A stretch of DNA of 7,890 bases from an uncultured Azospirillum sp. (GTDB lineage Bacteria; Pseudomonadota; Alphaproteobacteria; Azospirillales; Azospirillaceae): positions 1 through 7,890 of the forward strand of contig CALGOL010000589.1 in NCBI GenBank assembly GCA_937960755.1, read 5' to 3'. Within the stretch, counting starts at the first letter, position 1; every line of letters starts with the position of its first letter. Below, piece after piece: positions 6,211 to 7,890 of this stretch. The notes beneath the pieces are model-generated. The model worked only from the letters and a program-made list of their open reading frames with translations. It did not search any database and had not been told where the DNA came from. Both the position numbers and the translations under genes were made by a program.

Positions 6211-6657
6211 ATGATTAAAGCTCTTCGCGCCAAACTGCACTGCATCCGCGTCACCGGCGCCGATCTCAACTACCATGGCTCCATCACGCTGGACCCGGAG
6301 CAATGCGCGCTGGTCGGTCTGCTGCCGCTGGAGTTCGTTGAAATCTGGAACAAAAATTCCGGCGCCCGCATCACGACTTATGTGATTTACGGCGAGCCGG
6401 GGTCGCGCTGCTGCATCCTCAACGGCGCCGCGGCGCGCACCTGTCAGACCGGCGACGAGGTCATCATCGCCGCGTCGGAATATTGCAAGCCGTCCGACCT
6501 GCCCCGGCTGGCGCCGAAAGTCGCCACCTTCAAAGCGGGCAACGAGGTCGACGCCCTGCTGCGCTACGACGTCGAAATCGGCGGTCCGCACGGCTACAGC
6601 TTCAAAGTCACCGCCTTGCAAGGGATCGCGCCCGAGCAATTCGGCGACCTGCCCTAA
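6211..6657 (+). CDS. panD: Aspartate 1-decarboxylase PanD (proenzyme)
   Basis: PanD converts L-aspartate to beta-alanine in the cytosol for pantothenate and coenzyme A synthesis, using a pyruvoyl group made by self-cleavage. The cleavage site is seen as Tyr-His-Gly23|Ser24, within ADLNYHGSITLD. Catalytic and binding residues are conserved: K8, W46-N47, R53 and T56-Y57 in GARITTYVI, then GSR (64-66), NGAAAR (71-76) and GDEVIIAA. At 148 residues it is longer than the common 120-130; the extra lies at the C-terminus after the segment that aligns with E. coli VAYFEGDNE (here VATFKAGNE). The ATG at 6211 puts homology right at the N-terminus, but no ribosome binding site is obvious. No panB or panC gene is nearby. 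It faces uppP tail to tail, with three bases between the stops. Confidence 0.95.
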   Translation: MIKALRAKLHCIRVTGADLNYHGSITLDPEQCALVGLLPLEFVEIWNKNSGARITTYVIYGEPGSRCCILNGAAARTCQTGDEVIIAASEYCKPSDLPRLAPKVATFKAGNEVDALLRYDVEIGGPHGYSFKVTALQGIAPEQFGDLP

Positions 6658-6660
6658 CCA

Positions 6661-7461
6661 TCAGAGCAGGTGCAGCCAAACCAGCATCGCGCTTCCCAGC
6701 GCGATGCGGTACCAGCCGAATGGCGAAAAGCCGTAACGGCCGACAAAATCCACCAGCGTGCGCACCACCAGCGCCGCGGCGACAAAAGCGACGACGAAGC
6801 CCACGGCGATCAGCGCGCCGTCGTCCACGGTCATTGACGACCAGTTCTTATAAAGATCATAGGCCGTCGCCCCCAGCATGGTGGGGATGGCGAGGAAGAA
6901 CGAAAACTCCGCCGCCGTGCGCCGGTCGACCCGCATCAACAGCGCCCCTAATATGGTGGCGCCGGAGCGCGACACGCCCGGAATCATGGCGATGCATTGG
7001 AAAAAGCCGATCTTCAGCGCCAGCGTCGCCGGAAAACGTTCCACCTCGTGATAGCGCGGCGTCGGCAAAAAACGCTCGATCACCAGAATGGCGACGCCGC
7101 CGACCACCAGCGCCACCGAAACCACGGTCGGGTTAAACAGCATTTCCTTGATGAATTTATGGGCGAAAACGCCGATCACCGCCGCCGGCAGAAAGGCCAG
7201 CAGGATGGCGACGACGAAACGCATCGCCCGCGGATCGCGCCCCAGATTGATCGTCACGTCCCACAGCCGGCGGAAATAGACCACGCAAATGGCGAGGATG
7301 GCCCCCAGTTGGATCGCCACTTCGAACACCCGGCCGGGCGGCCCCTGAAAGCCGATCAAATCCACCAGCAAAATCAAATGCCCAGTGGACGACACCGGCA
7401 GAAACTCGGTCAAGCCCTCCACCAGCCCCAGCAGCGCAGCGTTCAAATAGGTTTCTAGCAT
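6661..7461 (-). CDS. uppP: Undecaprenyl-diphosphatase UppP (BacA)
   Basis: UppP removes a phosphate from undecaprenyl diphosphate in the inner membrane, recycling the lipid carrier for peptidoglycan and other wall polymers; extra copies give bacitracin resistance. The 266-residue length and polytopic, strongly hydrophobic profile (about eight helices) fit the family. The catalytic signature EGLTEFLPVSSTGH carries E15, E19, S24-S25-T26 and H28, and the second signature PGVSRSGATI (161-170) carries the essential R165. The start at 7461 matches the family N-terminus (short lead, then ALLGLVEGLTEF). It is transcribed alone: its promoter candidate lies just upstream, and its stop is three bases from the panD stop with no room for a separate terminator. 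Confidence 0.97.
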   Translation of the reverse strand: MLETYLNAALLGLVEGLTEFLPVSSTGHLILLVDLIGFQGPPGRVFEVAIQLGAILAICVVYFRRLWDVTINLGRDPRAMRFVVAILLAFLPAAVIGVFAHKFIKEMLFNPTVVSVALVVGGVAILVIERFLPTPRYHEVERFPATLALKIGFFQCIAMIPGVSRSGATILGALLMRVDRRTAAEFSFFLAIPTMLGATAYDLYKNWSSMTVDDGALIAVGFVVAFVAAALVVRTLVDFVGRYGFSPFGWYRIALGSAMLVWLHLL

Positions 7462-7507
7462 CGGCCGGGGGTCCCGTTATGGCGAAAGGCGAAGTCGACG
7501 GCCCGCG

Positions 7508-7516
7508 CTTATACCA
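7508..7516 (-). promoter_or_regulatory. uppP: Extended -10 promoter candidate for uppP
   Basis: The minus-strand sequence TGGTATAAG is an extended -10 (TGn followed by TATAAG, 5 of 6), about 46 bases ahead of the uppP ATG. No clear -35 is seen at 16-18 bases, which extended -10 promoters tolerate. It lies in the 95-bp gap between uppP and the SH3-domain gene. Confidence 0.4.
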
Positions 7517-7556
7517 GCGCTGCGGCGCAAAAGCGATTAGCGGCGCGAAAAACCGT

Positions 7557-7844
7557 TCAGCGCTGTGGCGCCGGCGCCAGCAAGCGGGCGCCCACCCAGT
7601 AAACCGCGCCCCAGCGGTCGCGCACCTTCACCCAGCCGTCGCCGCTGTCGGCCAACGCCGTCACCCGCTCGCCCCCCAGCAAGACGCCGCGAATATGGGC
7701 GCGGCACGACGGGGCGGCGCGCTGAAACGAGTCGACCCGCGCCAGCAGCCGCGCGCCCGTCACGATCCGCGGCGGCGGGTTATCGAGGTCTTCCGGCAGC
7801 AGGCAGCCGTTTTCCCATTCGGCGAATTCACCGTCGCTACGACC
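7557..7844 (-). CDS. Bacterial SH3-domain protein, N-terminus missing (sequence ends in adapter)
   Basis: Ninety-five C-terminal residues are present, beginning in GRSDGEFAEWENG and running to the stop at 7557. About residues 35-90 of the fragment form a bacterial SH3 (SH3_3-like) fold: ARLLARVDSFQRAAPS, then GVLLGGERVTALADSGDGWVKVRDRWGAVYWVGARLL, with the typical 'G..V.vl...dgW.kV....G..GWV' pattern. Such domains usually bind peptidoglycan or other ligands in the envelope, but no signal peptide can be judged because the start is lost. A GTG at 7859 would extend the frame by five codons (VLFRS), but those codons are adapter sequence and not part of the gene. The gene is upstream of uppP on the same strand with its own 95-bp gap. 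The function of the full protein is unknown. Confidence 0.75.
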   Translation of the reverse strand, partial: GRSDGEFAEWENGCLLPEDLDNPPPRIVTGARLLARVDSFQRAAPSCRAHIRGVLLGGERVTALADSGDGWVKVRDRWGAVYWVGARLLAPAPQR

Positions 7845-7890
7845 AGATCGGAAGAGCACACGTCTGAACTCCAGTCACCTTGTAATCTCG
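7845..7890. other. Illumina TruSeq adapter with index, sequencing artefact
   Basis: From 7845 the sequence reads AGATCGGAAGAGC, ACACGTCTGAACTCCAGTCAC (the standard 34-base TruSeq read-1 adapter, 7845-7878), then the six-base index CTTGTA (7879-7884, listed as TruSeq index 12), then ATCTCG, the start of the P7 tail. The match is exact over 46 bases. This is library DNA, not genome, and the biological sequence ends at 7844. Confidence 0.99.

Noticed and set aside
6483..7136. A 217-residue plus-strand frame spanning the end of panD and the uppP region
   Set aside because: It is extremely rich in Arg, Pro and Ala, lies in another frame of panD and antisense to uppP, and has no family resemblance.
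1..7844. CRISPR array, tRNA or rRNA genes, transposons, phage or toxin-antitoxin genes
   Set aside because: I saw no spaced direct repeats, tRNA-like cloverleaf, terminal inverted repeats with a transposase, or small paired genes. The window is nearly filled by housekeeping and signalling genes of uniform composition.
7565..7867. A 100-residue plus-strand frame at the right end
   Set aside because: It is antisense to the SH3-domain gene and its last codons (IGRAHV) are adapter sequence.

Overview
The window looks like ordinary chromosomal DNA from a GC-rich alphaproteobacterium, most likely a Rhodospirillales-type organism. This is inferred from the high G+C coding sequence and from the combination of DUF3422 and DUF29 proteins, a cytosolic-looking YkuD-family protein, and a binding-protein/diguanylate-cyclase pair. 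It cannot be confirmed from 7.9 kb alone. No RNA genes, CRISPR arrays, insertion sequences or phage genes were found. A gene is cut off at each end, and the right end runs into an Illumina library adapter, so the window is probably a whole short contig or one end of one.

Layout. Positions 1-1966 (minus strand) hold a two-gene signalling unit: a secreted family-3-like solute-binding protein, followed 9 bp later by a membrane-bound diguanylate cyclase that runs off the left edge. A good sigma70-like promoter with a palindrome over its -10 lies just upstream. Positions 2129-3565 (minus) encode the zinc metalloprotease TldD, with a strong hairpin behind it. Diverging from tldD, 3715-6097 (plus) holds a DUF3422 membrane protein, a DUF29 protein and a YkuD-type L,D-transpeptidase-like protein. 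The last two overlap by one base. panD (aspartate 1-decarboxylase) follows on the plus strand at 6211-6657, behind an inverted repeat. It meets uppP (undecaprenyl-diphosphatase, minus, 6661-7461) tail to tail with only 3 bp between. The last gene (minus, from 7557) is a bacterial SH3-domain protein whose N-terminus is lost where the adapter begins at 7845.

How the genes fit together. The first pair probably turns a periplasmic ligand or state into cyclic-di-GMP. uppP, and possibly the YkuD-like and SH3 proteins, concern the cell envelope, while panD serves coenzyme A synthesis and tldD peptide maturation or proteolysis. I do not see a clearly new biological system. The best leads are the binding-protein/cyclase unit with its palindromic promoter, the inverted repeat ahead of panD, and the little-studied DUF3422-DUF29-YkuD run. 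The most certain observation is an artefact: the adapter at the right end, which also creates a false N-terminus for the last gene.
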